Assembly: GCA_021300015.1 (NCBI GenBank)
Contig: JAJTFB010000001.1
Location: 53,291 to 117,290, forward strand
DNA from: Pirellula sp.
GTDB lineage: Bacteria; Planctomycetota; Planctomycetia; Pirellulales; Pirellulaceae
Direction of reading: 5' to 3'
Length of the DNA: 64,000 nt
Both the position numbers and the translations under genes were made by a program. Positions 27,045-36,174 of this stretch are shown in pieces. Position 1 is the stretch's first letter; the number at the start of each line of letters is the position of its first letter. The notes below the pieces were generated by a model, which searched no databases, was not told the DNA's origin, and worked only from the letters and a program-made list of their open reading frames with translations.

Positions 27045-28064
27045 TTACACCTTGACGGTCCAAGTGTCGCCACTCGAAAGAAGCTTCTGCAAATCACCCC
27101 GACCTCGCTGCTCGACGGCTTGCTCAATCTGCCCACGGACGGCTTCCTCAAAAGTCCCATGCTCGACGTTCCTGAAGACCCCAATGGGTTCGGGGAACTG
27201 AGGGTGACGCATGCGAGACAACAAGTAGACGAGTGCCGGGTCGGCTTGCTCGTCATGGAACAACAAGTCCTCTTCTTTGACTTTGCCATCGGCCAAGTCG
27301 ACAACTTCCAAGGAGAATCCTTTCAACCGGATTCCCTTGTCTTTGTCTTTGCCAAAGATCATCGGCTTGCCATGCTCGAGTTCGACCGTCGCGTCATCGC
27401 GAGTCGCTTTGTCTTGGGCATAACTAAACGCACCATCGTTGAAGACATTGCAGTTTTGATAGACCTCAACAAAGCTCGTGCCTCGATGCTCCGCGGCCCT
27501 TTTGAGAACGGTCGCCAAGTGCTTGATGTTGCTATCGACCGATCGCGCGATGAAGGTCGCTTCGGCTCCGATGGCAATGCTGATCGGATTCAGGGGATGG
27601 TCGACGACACCCATCGGTGTACTCTTGGTGATTTGACCCTCGACGCTCGTCGGTGAGTATTGGCCTTTGGTCAATCCGTAGATTCGGTTGTTGAAAAGAA
27701 CGATGTTCAAGTCGACGTTGCGACGAAGCAGGTGGATGAAGTGATTGCCACCGATGCTCAAAGCGTCCCCGTCGCCGGTGATGACCCAGACGCTCAGTTC
27801 GGGTCGAGCCAACTTCAGTCCCGTTGCAACCGCAGGTGCGCGGCCATGGATCGAGTGGACTCCGTAGGTATTGACATAGTACGGGAAGCGGCTGCTGCAG
27901 CCGATACCGGAGATAAAGACAGTCTGTTCGGGTGGAATCCCGATTTCGGGTAAGACTTTCTTCATTTGGGCCAGGATCGAATAATCGCCGCAACCTGGGC
28001 ACCATCGGATGTCCTGATCGCTTGCAAAGTCGTCTGCCTTGAGAACCTTGAGTGCTGTATTCAT
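27045..28064 (-). CDS. korB: 2-oxoacid:ferredoxin oxidoreductase, beta subunit
   Basis: The 339-residue protein is the thiamine-diphosphate subunit. Visible motifs are WCPGCGDYSIL (cysteines 22 and 25), SGIGCSSRFPYYVNTYGVHSIHGR, VITGDGDALSIGG (the TPP/Mg motif GDGDALSIGGNH) and NNRIYGLTKGQYSPTS. With the alpha subunit it converts 2-oxoglutarate or a related 2-oxoacid to the acyl-CoA, reducing ferredoxin, as in TCA cycles of many planctomycetes. The substrate cannot be fixed by reading alone. It follows korA after 54 bp on the same strand. Its end is 32 bp from the comM fragment. Confidence 0.93.
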   Translation of the reverse strand: MNTALKVLKADDFASDQDIRWCPGCGDYSILAQMKKVLPEIGIPPEQTVFISGIGCSSRFPYYVNTYGVHSIHGRAPAVATGLKLARPELSVWVITGDGDALSIGGNHFIHLLRRNVDLNIVLFNNRIYGLTKGQYSPTSVEGQITKSTPMGVVDHPLNPISIAIGAEATFIARSVDSNIKHLATVLKRAAEHRGTSFVEVYQNCNVFNDGAFSYAQDKATRDDATVELEHGKPMIFGKDKDKGIRLKGFSLEVVDLADGKVKEEDLLFHDEQADPALVYLLSRMRHPQFPEPIGVFRNVEHGTFEEAVRGQIEQAVEQRGRGDLQKLLSSGDTWTVKV

Positions 28065-28118
28065 TTCGTTCTTGCTATTTTTAAATCGATGGATGTTTTT
28101 TGGGTTCGCACGCTGGAG

Positions 28119-29984
28119 TTACTTGGCGTGCTCGGAGATCTTTTCGACCAGTTCCGTAACGGTAAACGGTTTGCCTTTGATTTTGTTAAAGCCGATTGCA
28201 TCGACGAGGTATCGGCTGCGAACAAGCATCCGCAGTTGACCCATGTTGAGCTCCGGTATAAGCACCTTCTTGTATCCCGCTAAGATTTCCCCAAGGTTGC
28301 TTGGGAACGGATTGAGATACCTCAGGTGAGCATGGGCGACGCTCATGCCGGCCGACTGGGCTTGCTGGACTGCGGTCAAGCATGCTCCATAAGTACCACC
28401 CCAACTCAGGACGAGCAGGTCACCCGAAGCGGGACCTTCAACGCTCTGTGGCGGGAGCAGCTTGGCGGCATTGGCCACTTTCTGAGCCCGGATGTGGACC
28501 ATCTTTTGATGGTTTTCCGGATCGTAGCTGATGTTGCCCGTCCCGTCTTCCTTCTCGATACCACCGACGCGGTGCATCAGTTCGGGTGTGCCTGGTATCG
28601 CCCAAGGTCTTGCCAGCAATTCGTTCCGCAGATATGGCTTGAACGGACCGTCTGGGTTGTTGTTTTCCTGTGGATGAGACACGGGGATGGGTGCGAGTTT
28701 CGAGACGTCTGGGATTTTCCAAGGCTCGGCTCCGTTGGCGATGTAGCCGTCGGACAAAACGATCACCGGAAGCATCAACTGCGTGGCGAGCATCCAGGCC
28801 TCCTGGACAATTTCAAAGCAATCCCCTGGGCTGCGGGCTGCAAGGACCGGGAGCGGTGACTCGCCGTTTCGCCCAAACATGACCTGCAAGAGGTCGGCTT
28901 GCTCGGTCTTCGTCGGAAGACCCGTGCTTGGGCCACCCCGCTGCACGTCGATGACCAACAAGGGCAACTCGAGCATCAGGGCCAGACCCATCGCTTCGGC
29001 CTTGAGGGCAATACCCGGTCCGCTCGAGGTCGTCACTCCCATCTGCCCGCCGTACGAAGCACCGATCGCTGCGCACACGGCTGCGATTTCGTCCTCGGCT
29101 TGGAAGGTACAGACGCCAAAGTTCTTGTAGCGGGCCAATTCGTGGAGGATGTCGCTCGCCGGGGTGATGGGATACGATCCATAGAACAGCTCTTTTCCCG
29201 AACGTTGCGCAGCGGCCAAAAGCCCCCATGCCAACGCTTGGTTGCCCATGATGTTTCGGTAAGTCCCAGCCGTCAACTTAGCGGGCTGGACACTATACGA
29301 ATGACCGAGCGCTTCGATCGTCTCACCATACGCCCAGCCGGCGCGAAGGGCCTTTTCGTTGGCAGCAGCGATGGTCGATTTGCCCGCCGAAAATTTACCG
29401 TGGATGAACCTTAGCGTCGCGTCCATATTCCGACCGTAGAGCCAATAAACAAGCCCCATCGCAAAAAAGTTCTTGCAGCGGTCGGCCTCCTTGGTGCTCA
29501 ATCCGAATTCGCTCACCGCCTCTTTGGTCAGCCGGGTCATCGAGACCTTGATCAACCGATAGTTCTCCATCGAAGGATCTTCCAAAGGGCTCGTAGCAAG
29601 CTTCGCCAGTTTGAGGTCTTTGTCCTCAAAGCTGTCGTCGTTGACGATCAAAAGCCCCCCCTTGTTCAGATCCGCAAGGTTGGTCACCAATGCGGCTGGA
29701 TTCATCGCCACTAGGGCATCGAGCGTGTCGCCCGGAGTGTGGACTTCGTGAGAGGCAAACTGAACCTGGAATCCCGAAACCCCAGCTCGGGTGCCACGCG
29801 GAGCGCGAATTTCAGCAGGGAAGTCCGGGAAAGTGGCCACGTCGTTACCCAATAGGGCCGAGGTGTTCGTCAGTTGCTGGCCCAGGAGTTGCATCCCGTC
29901 GCCGGAGTCTCCCACCAGACGGACGGTAATTCCGCTGACATGCTCGACAGGTTTTTCAATCGCAGAAGGTGCTTGGGTTGACAT
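28119..29984 (-). CDS. korA: 2-oxoacid:ferredoxin oxidoreductase, fused gamma-alpha subunit
   Basis: This is a 621-residue fusion. Residues about 20-200 form the gamma domain (VRLVGDSGDGMQLLGQQLTN, TFPDFPAEIRAPRGTRAGVS). From about 215 the alpha (pyrimidine-binding) domain follows: GNQALAWGLLAAAQRSGKEL, YGSYPITPASDILHELARY, FQAEDEIAAVCAAIGASYGG and TTSSGPGIALKAEAMGLA. Fusion in this order is standard for KorA proteins. It is the first gene of a two-gene unit with korB. Together they feed reduced ferredoxin to the cell. Confidence 0.94.
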   Translation of the reverse strand: MSTQAPSAIEKPVEHVSGITVRLVGDSGDGMQLLGQQLTNTSALLGNDVATFPDFPAEIRAPRGTRAGVSGFQVQFASHEVHTPGDTLDALVAMNPAALVTNLADLNKGGLLIVNDDSFEDKDLKLAKLATSPLEDPSMENYRLIKVSMTRLTKEAVSEFGLSTKEADRCKNFFAMGLVYWLYGRNMDATLRFIHGKFSAGKSTIAAANEKALRAGWAYGETIEALGHSYSVQPAKLTAGTYRNIMGNQALAWGLLAAAQRSGKELFYGSYPITPASDILHELARYKNFGVCTFQAEDEIAAVCAAIGASYGGQMGVTTSSGPGIALKAEAMGLALMLELPLLVIDVQRGGPSTGLPTKTEQADLLQVMFGRNGESPLPVLAARSPGDCFEIVQEAWMLATQLMLPVIVLSDGYIANGAEPWKIPDVSKLAPIPVSHPQENNNPDGPFKPYLRNELLARPWAIPGTPELMHRVGGIEKEDGTGNISYDPENHQKMVHIRAQKVANAAKLLPPQSVEGPASGDLLVLSWGGTYGACLTAVQQAQSAGMSVAHAHLRYLNPFPSNLGEILAGYKKVLIPELNMGQLRMLVRSRYLVDAIGFNKIKGKPFTVTELVEKISEHAK

Positions 29985-30329
29985 ATTTCAATGGCTAATA
30001 GTGCGCGAGGCCACAAGATGGACAGTGCGGGTTGTATCGATTATTCAGGCGAAACGAGTGCAACTATTTTGGCAAAACAACCGAGGGTTGAGTATGGCAA
30101 ATCGCCGCAAATCCGCCCTGGGTCTCCCAGGTTTCCTCAGTTTCCCAGGTTTCCTGGTCGGTGATGATAGATTTCTCGGAAAAACCGAACCGGTTCCTAG
30201 CCAGAGGCTCTTAGATCCGGCTTTTGTCGCTGTCGGCCCAACGATTCGTTCGCTTGCTTCCTTCGCTTGCTTGCTCGTTTTCGGACCTGCTACTTTTCTG
30301 ACTGGCTTGCTACTTTTCCGACTGGCTTG
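29985..30329. other. Intergenic stretch with several short repeats, no gene seen
   Basis: This 345-bp gap between korA (start at 29984) and the exporter permease gene (end at 30330) has no credible gene. It contains near-repeats of tttcccaggtttcct around 30129-30151, the cttgcttcc/cgcttgcttgc run at 30251-30275, and two of the three 20-bp tandem units described separately. The korA promoter should lie at its left end. Confidence 0.6.
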
Positions 30330-30345
30330 CTACTTTTCCGACTGG
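30286..30345. repeat. Three tandem 20-bp units at the 3' end of the ABC permease gene
   Basis: Units lie at 30286-30305, 30306-30325 and 30326-30345; the last two are identical (cttgctacttttccgactgg) and the first differs at two positions. The third unit holds the final codons and stop of the permease gene on the minus strand; the others lie beyond the gene. Confidence 0.9.
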
Positions 30346-32201
30346 GAGGTGACGACTCTCAGCAAGCTGTCTTGCTGACTTTGAAGCAATTGGCCGATAA
30401 GTTCCATCAAACGACCATAGAGCCACCAAGCTAAACCGATCAACAGGGGCATGCTTAACAGTGCGATCGGAATCCGTCCAAAGTCAGGTCGTACCCTTTG
30501 CAGGCCCCATTCGATAGCCCAAGGCATCGAACAGAGGCACAAAATCAAGGGCATCAGCGAACTCAAGGCCATGTTCAAGACCAAGGACTTCCAAGAAAAA
30601 TCCTTGGCGCTCTGGAAGCCCTGAACCGGGACAGGGAAGGGGGCCAGGATTGCGATGACGTTCGAGAGTGCAAGGTACAGCGGGAGATACGCCAGAAATG
30701 CAGCCACCGACTCGACGACTCGAAGCCACGAGTACTTCCACAGAACATTGGTGAATATCAACAGGACCAACGCGATGACCGTGAGCATCGCGCCGAACAT
30801 CCAATTCCTACCTTTTAAAATGTCGGATCTAGGGATCGACGAAAGCATCCAGAAGCGAAATCCCGATCGATCGAATCCGAAAATATTGCTCGCAAACGAC
30901 GAACCTAAGTACGTGGAAAAAACGGTGATCGCAAACAGATAGAAGCCTTGGTATTGGGTTCCTTGCCAAACCGTCGGTTCGGGGCTGGCCTCAGACTCCA
31001 CGACCGCCGATACCGGTGGTTCGGGTTGTGGGCTTAGGGTTGGCTTTTGCTGGAAAACAAGCAGCAGGAAAAATGGCTGCAGCATCGGTAACAGCATTGC
31101 AAGCTTCATCTGCGGGGAACGCCAGAAGAGAGTCCAGGTCATCGCGGCGATCGCACTGGCCGGCTGGCTAAGCCCCGGAAATGAACGTTCCATCCATGGT
31201 GCCGACCCGCTGGAAAGTCCTTGCGATTCTTGAACCTTGGTACCGCTTGGCTCGGATTTGCCTGTCGACTTTGCAGTCGACACACGATCGAAGCCATGCT
31301 GATAGTAGCGTTTGGTCATGCGGTAGTTGGCTCGCAACGACCAAGCCGCGACGAGCCACATGCATGGTATCCAGACCCAAGATAGCGAACCGAGCATCGA
31401 GCGCCCCGAGAGTGTGTCGGCCAGCCAAAAAAAAGGGCAAAATGCATCGAGAATCTGAATCCAAAAAAGCGTATTCCCCCCAACGCTCAATCGCCGGATA
31501 ACGAAAGAGGACATCGAGAAGCCCAATCCAAGAACCATGAAGAATATTGGAATGGCCGTCATGAGCATCGACCGGGTTTTTGGGTTTTGTAACAGAACCT
31601 GGAGCTTGCCTTGCAAATGCGATGTCAACGCCGTAAGCATCAGCGCATAGGACAGCACCGGAACCAATTTCCATAGCCCGACGAAACCCTCTATCAGACA
31701 ACCTCCGAAGACCAACCCTAAGCCGGACGCAAGAAAAAAAACGATCGGAAAGTTGATCCAGGTCAGTAGAAAGTTCAGCGCAAAGACACAGGCCGGCGAG
31801 ATCGGCAAATGCATCAATTTCTCGAGCGACAACGAGTCTCCACGCGTCGCATCGTTGGCTAAACCGGCAAGCCAAAGGAATAGAAAACCGCCGCACAAAG
31901 CGTTCCAGGCACCCATGGCTGCATAGGTTTTTCCTTCGGCAATCGACTTAGCTAGTACGTATCCGCCACCGAAGAGCACTCCGAACCAAACCAAAACCGT
32001 AACGACCAGCAGGCCAAGAAAGATCGACTGGATCGACCGGCTAATGACCGAATCGCTCACCCATCGGTTCATCTTGCTCCGCCAGTAGGCTTGGACCAAA
32101 GCAGACCATTGTTCAAAATGATTGGCCTTTGGCAGAGGGTTCTTATGCAATCCAGGGAGACCGTTCGTGCCCAAGCCATCGGAACCGAAGGTTTGACTCA
32201 T
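30330..32201 (-). CDS. Large ABC exporter membrane protein
   Basis: I set the start at the ATG at 32199-32201 because it overlaps the ATPase stop (ATGA), giving 623 residues. At least ten hydrophobic segments are visible, for example FLGLLVVTVLVWFGVLFGGG, LSYALMLTALTSH, MLLPMLQPFFLLLVF and LALVLLIFTNVLW-like stretches, with a central soluble part. This fits the membrane half of an ABC-2-like exporter, although the sequence does not match a family I can name. The adjacent ATPase gene strongly supports the role. The substrate is unknown. Confidence 0.75.
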   Translation of the reverse strand: MSQTFGSDGLGTNGLPGLHKNPLPKANHFEQWSALVQAYWRSKMNRWVSDSVISRSIQSIFLGLLVVTVLVWFGVLFGGGYVLAKSIAEGKTYAAMGAWNALCGGFLFLWLAGLANDATRGDSLSLEKLMHLPISPACVFALNFLLTWINFPIVFFLASGLGLVFGGCLIEGFVGLWKLVPVLSYALMLTALTSHLQGKLQVLLQNPKTRSMLMTAIPIFFMVLGLGFSMSSFVIRRLSVGGNTLFWIQILDAFCPFFWLADTLSGRSMLGSLSWVWIPCMWLVAAWSLRANYRMTKRYYQHGFDRVSTAKSTGKSEPSGTKVQESQGLSSGSAPWMERSFPGLSQPASAIAAMTWTLFWRSPQMKLAMLLPMLQPFFLLLVFQQKPTLSPQPEPPVSAVVESEASPEPTVWQGTQYQGFYLFAITVFSTYLGSSFASNIFGFDRSGFRFWMLSSIPRSDILKGRNWMFGAMLTVIALVLLIFTNVLWKYSWLRVVESVAAFLAYLPLYLALSNVIAILAPFPVPVQGFQSAKDFSWKSLVLNMALSSLMPLILCLCSMPWAIEWGLQRVRPDFGRIPIALLSMPLLIGLAWWLYGRLMELIGQLLQSQQDSLLRVVTSQSEK

Positions 32202-32977
32202 GAGCCTTGCTCCGAAGTCAACCAATCGAGCTTGGCCGACACTTCCTCGAGCACCTCTGCACCCGTCGCTTTAATGAAGGCCGTTTCGAGACGTCCTCCC
32301 GCGACGAGGTCTTCCAGTGAAGACTGAGCGACCAATTGCCCCGATACGATGATTCCCACGTGCGTACAAAGCCGTTCGACGACCTCGAGCACATGGGAGG
32401 TCAGAAAAACCGTGCCGCCGCTGGCGGTAAACTGCAAGAGCAACTCGCGAATCGTCCGCGAGGCGACCGCATCGACCCCCTCGAAAGGTTCGTCGAGAAA
32501 AAGCAACGAGGGTCGATGGATCAGCGCGGCGGCCAACGAAAGCTTCTTCCGCATTCCATGAGAAAAATCGTTCGATACCTTTTTCGAATCGTCCTCTAAA
32601 TCCAACAAGTCGAGCATCTCGCGCGAACGCTGCCGGATCGTATCGCGATCTAAACCGTGAATCCTACCCACAAAGGTCAAATACTCCATCGCCGTAAGGT
32701 AGTCAAAGAGAGCTAGGTTCTCAGGAATCACCCCAATCGATCGCTTGACCTCCAGACTTTGTGTCTCGTCGAGCATGTTGCGTCCGAGAACCTCAATGCT
32801 GCCCGAGGAAGGCTGCAAGAGCCCCGTGAGCATCTTGATCGTGGTCGACTTGCCAGCTCCGTTGGGACCCAGAAAGCCATAGAAAGTTCCCGGCATAACC
32901 TCTATATGGACCTGGTCCACAGCGGTCTTGCCACCGAATTGCCGACTGAGTCTCTCGGTCCGGATCGCCGGTACCAT
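32198..32977 (-). CDS. ABC transporter ATP-binding protein
   Basis: The ATG at 32977 has aaggtg 8 bp upstream and yields 259 residues; an in-frame GTG lies 9 bp earlier. Walker A is GPNGAGKST at 37-45, the signature loop is FSHGMRKKLSLA (a degenerate LSGGQ), and Walker B is PSLLFLDEPFEGVDAVA, followed by the switch histidine in VFLTSHVLEVVERL. The type belongs to the CcmA/NatA-like exporters. It overlaps the permease gene by 4 bp and the two form one export system. The cargo may be a peptide, drug or lipid, which cannot be told here. Confidence 0.93.
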   Translation of the reverse strand: MVPAIRTERLSRQFGGKTAVDQVHIEVMPGTFYGFLGPNGAGKSTTIKMLTGLLQPSSGSIEVLGRNMLDETQSLEVKRSIGVIPENLALFDYLTAMEYLTFVGRIHGLDRDTIRQRSREMLDLLDLEDDSKKVSNDFSHGMRKKLSLAAALIHRPSLLFLDEPFEGVDAVASRTIRELLLQFTASGGTVFLTSHVLEVVERLCTHVGIIVSGQLVAQSSLEDLVAGGRLETAFIKATGAEVLEEVSAKLDWLTSEQGS

Positions 32978-33061
32978 AAAATGCACCTTTATCTTAGTGT
33001 CCTAGCCTTCAAAGCCATCCAAGGGCCAAGCATCAGCAAACATGATCGCGATGTTCGCAAC

Positions 33062-33787
33062 TCAGCGGATCCAATTCTCCGATTGCTCTCGAATGATCTT
33101 GATCCAGTCGACGGCCGTATGCGGTAACGCATGCAGGTGAGAATAACCGAAATGCTCCATGATCGCTTCGTCATGATAGGCGACAACCGATAAGCCGGCC
33201 AGAAGCACATACGTTGTGACATTGGCAAGCCGCGATTCACCAAGGAACTTCAATGCCGTCCCAAACGAATGCTTGAACACATACTTACCCCTGCGGTACT
33301 CGACCGACCAGAGCTCATCGAGCAAGATATGCGACATAAACCCCACAAAGACCGCCAAGGTCTTGAATAGCCGCAAATGGACATTCTCCGATGCGGATAC
33401 CAAAAACACGAAAAGGGCAGCGATGATCGCCGCAGGCAAACTATGCCACATCCCTCGATGGACCGTGTAGCGACGGAACAACTCGGCAATTCCGAACCTC
33501 AAGAAAAAGTAAATCGCGCCCGTGACGACCAACATCATCTCATGCGAAAGCCCCACGCGCTCAAGCCGATCGAGCATGAGCATCGGTACAAACGCTGCCG
33601 CAAAACCCACCGCCTCTCGCAACGGTATCCCCGAATCACTGTCCAAATCCGGAAGCATGCCGCTGACGGAACATAACCCACCGGCAATCAAGCAGCTCTC
33701 CCAAGGCATCCCCGATTGGTAGCCGCCAAGCCCCAGCAGAAGACCCGATAGGGTACTGACCGAAATGTGGGTTTTAAAATCTGCCAT
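33062..33787 (-). CDS. YdjM-like inner-membrane metal-dependent hydrolase family (DUF457)
   Basis: The start at 33787 (MADFKTHISVSTLSGLLLGL) gives 241 residues. Conserved histidines and acids sit at the positions expected for this family: FKTHI near residue 4, MLPDLDSD near 42, HRGMWHSLPA near 108 and MSHILLDELW near 148. Several hydrophobic segments run between them, so it should be a polytopic membrane protein. The E. coli relative YdjM is in the LexA regulon, and its activity is unproven. It stands 75 bp upstream of the ABC ATPase gene on the same strand and may be its transcriptional partner. Confidence 0.85.
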   Translation of the reverse strand: MADFKTHISVSTLSGLLLGLGGYQSGMPWESCLIAGGLCSVSGMLPDLDSDSGIPLREAVGFAAAFVPMLMLDRLERVGLSHEMMLVVTGAIYFFLRFGIAELFRRYTVHRGMWHSLPAAIIAALFVFLVSASENVHLRLFKTLAVFVGFMSHILLDELWSVEYRRGKYVFKHSFGTALKFLGESRLANVTTYVLLAGLSVVAYHDEAIMEHFGYSHLHALPHTAVDWIKIIREQSENWIR

Positions 33788-34061
33788 AGCGAACAACAAA
33801 GCAGGGTAGGGGAGCCAACGCGATTTGCAGCCCGATTTCTCGACGGGTATAAATACTACATCCGATACAAACGGATTAGCATTTCCAGAGCTTCCCTGCA
33901 AGAGAGCTCCAAACCCGAGAGCCGATTGGATGCCCCAAGTTGAGGTGTCTAGGATAATTTGCTAGCAAAATTTGCCCTTTTGTTGACCTGCGTCGAATTG
34001 CTAAGAGATTTACTGTTAAAGAATCCGATTTCAAATGCTCCCAAGCAACGGTCCTTCCGCA

Positions 34062-34922
34062 ATGCAAACGTACGACATTCTCATGCTGATCATCCTAGCC
34101 TCGGCTGCGATCTTCGGCGCGATCAAAGGCTTCGCTTGGCAAATCGCTTCCCTGGCCTCGATCGTCGTAAGCTACTTCGTCGCCAATTACTTTCGCTACG
34201 ATGTGGCTAAACACATCAATGCGCAACCACCATGGAACGTCTTTCTTGCCATGCTACTGCTGTTCTTCGGGACAAGCCTTGCGATCTGGCTTGTCTTTCG
34301 AATGGTCAGCTCCTCGATCGACAAAATTCGGCTCAAGGAGTTCGATCGGCAACTCGGTGCAGGATTCGGCCTAGTCAAAGGGGCTGCCATGTGCTGCGTA
34401 GTGACCATGTTCGCCATGACCCTTTTAGGCCCTAACCAAAAAACCGCCATCGCACGATCTCGAAGCGGTCAATACATCTCCCAAGCCCTCGCGCATGCAG
34501 GCTCGATCATGCCGCCTGAGGTCAAAGAAGTCATCGGACCTTATATCGCCAACGTCGAACGGGAGCTCGAACAAGGCCGTGCGCCCGAGGGATTTCCCGT
34601 CCCTGTCGAGTTCCAAGGAGCCAACGGCACCAACTTGGGCAATGACCTGATGCGCGGTATCGGACTTCAAGGTCCAAACGGCCAAAATGGAAATAACCAA
34701 GCCACCCCCGCAGGCGGAATTCTCGACAGATTTCTAGGAACCAATCCTCCAGCGACAGGCACTCCCGGTGGGCAACTGCCACCTCCAGGGGGCACCAACA
34801 CTTGGTATGGCAACGATATCCTCCCCTCAGCACCTCTTCCCGGCACGCCCCAACCGATCCCCAATCAGCCTGCACCCAGCGTCCCGAGCGGCATCCCAGT
34901 TTTACCTCCGCTCCCCTTCTAA
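34062..34922 (+). CDS. CvpA family membrane protein
   Basis: The start at ATG 34062 (MQTYDILMLIILASAAIFGA) gives 286 residues; an ATG 27 bp upstream is possible. Four membrane helices in the first 150 residues match CvpA, named for colicin V production and linked to envelope and stress functions: FGAIKGFAWQIASLASIVVS, the phrase for the second helix, and LGAGFGLVKGAAMCCVVTMF. The C-terminal 110 residues form a Gly, Pro and Asn-rich tail (QGPNGQNGNNQA, ending in LPPLPF) that many planctomycete CvpA homologues share in kind but which is absent from E. coli CvpA. Confidence 0.88.
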   Translation: MQTYDILMLIILASAAIFGAIKGFAWQIASLASIVVSYFVANYFRYDVAKHINAQPPWNVFLAMLLLFFGTSLAIWLVFRMVSSSIDKIRLKEFDRQLGAGFGLVKGAAMCCVVTMFAMTLLGPNQKTAIARSRSGQYISQALAHAGSIMPPEVKEVIGPYIANVERELEQGRAPEGFPVPVEFQGANGTNLGNDLMRGIGLQGPNGQNGNNQATPAGGILDRFLGTNPPATGTPGGQLPPPGGTNTWYGNDILPSAPLPGTPQPIPNQPAPSVPSGIPVLPPLPF

Positions 34923-35199
34923 AAACAATCGAGCCTCGATTTCCAGCTATTCTCTAGCCACCTGTCGCACTAGCCACCTGTCGCCAGACGGTGGAAGCGT
35001 TACTCGCGCGGCCGCACCACCGCTTGGCAGCGGATGGCCACGACATGGCAAGGGAAAGCCCGCGCAACGATGGCCAAGAAAACAAAGCTTCTAGACAAAC
35101 CGCTTGAACAAACTATTATCAGGCGATCAATTGGCATCTGCTTCATATGCCTGTCGAGCAAAATTCACCCTGCACCGCCTACTCCAGGAGTCCCTTCTG

Positions 35200-35811
35200 A
35201 TGCTTACACGACTTAGCATGCGTTTTGGTCTGATCGCTCTGTGCACCCTAGTGTCGAGCCCCTGGAGTTATGGCGACGAGCGCGAGGAACTCAAACTACG
35301 GATTGTCGAGCTCAAGAAACATGCAGCTCAGTTGATGGAAGAAGGGCGCAAAGACAAGGCCGAAGGCTTGATCCGCGAGCAGCAGGAACTCATGGAGAAG
35401 CTCAATCGCATGGAATCCGAAGGCGCATCGAAAGGTACATCGAAAGGCCCATCGAAGGGTCACGGTCCAAGCCAAGAGCAGATGGAGAAATTCGCTAGGG
35501 CCATGCAGCAGGTTCAGCATCTGCGGATCGCTTCGGAGCATCTCAAACTAGCCGGCATGCATGACATGGCGATGGATCTAATGCGTCGTGCCGAGGACAT
35601 CGAGCAAGATTTGAGGAACGCCAAAGAGAAGATGGCAGAGCAAATGCGTGCTCCCAAGGATCAGCCACAACGCGATCAGCCACAACGCGAGCGCCCCGAA
35701 GCACGCAGCAAGAGCGTCGAAGTCCAACTCGAACAACTTCGCAACGAAAACCGAGAACTCCGCATGATGGTCGAAAGAATCGCTCAAGAACTCCGCAAAG
35801 ATCGCGATTGA
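35200..35811 (+). CDS. Exported coiled-coil protein of unknown function
   Basis: An ATG at 35200 with aggag 11-15 bp upstream gives 203 residues. The signal peptide is MLTRLSMRFGLIALCTLVSS, cleaved near YGD. The rest is charged helix with heptad spacing in two blocks, separated by a Ser-Lys-Gly repeat (GASKGTSKGPSKGHG) near residue 80. The C-terminus, from about 165, reads VEVQLEQLRNENRELRMMVE. The protein should be a periplasmic rod. I do not recognise a family, and no operon partner is evident. Confidence 0.65.
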   Translation: MLTRLSMRFGLIALCTLVSSPWSYGDEREELKLRIVELKKHAAQLMEEGRKDKAEGLIREQQELMEKLNRMESEGASKGTSKGPSKGHGPSQEQMEKFARAMQQVQHLRIASEHLKLAGMHDMAMDLMRRAEDIEQDLRNAKEKMAEQMRAPKDQPQRDQPQRERPEARSKSVEVQLEQLRNENRELRMMVERIAQELRKDRD

Positions 35812-36007
35812 TTTTGTCGATTCTGGTTCCCCATCCGTAGCCACCTGTCGCCAAGCAGATTGTCGCGAAAGTGAGTTTTAACAGAAATACCAAGGGCAGC
35901 CGCCGCGTTTTTGGCCACATGTCCTCGATGGCGCTCGAGTTGGAAGCCAGATTTGGTTTGCCCGGTACCTACCACAGTCACTTCCATCGGTGACTGCCAT
36001 CAGATGA

Positions 36008-36142
36008 GGGCTTTGACCCGTCTGTGAAATGGCGGCAATCGCTATGCACGGGTCGCAGACCCATGCTACGGTGGCGTAGTCGAATCAATGGGCGGACCCC
36101 TTGGGCCCTTCGTGACCTTGATCCACAAACGGGTCAAAGGCC
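36008..36142. repeat. Candidate MITE-like or REP element with inverted ends
   Basis: This 135-bp stretch lies in the 363-bp gap between 35812 and 36174, which otherwise shows nothing. Its ends are inverted repeats matching at 13 of 14 positions (gggctttgacccgt at 36008-36021 and acgggtcaaaggcc at 36129-36142). A second inverted pair, tgcacgggtc and gacccatgc, lies near 36044-36066 around gca. No coding potential or clear target duplication is visible. Confidence 0.45.
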
Positions 36143-36174
36143 ATTTTGCAAGCGGGGATTCCCTGCGGGATGGC

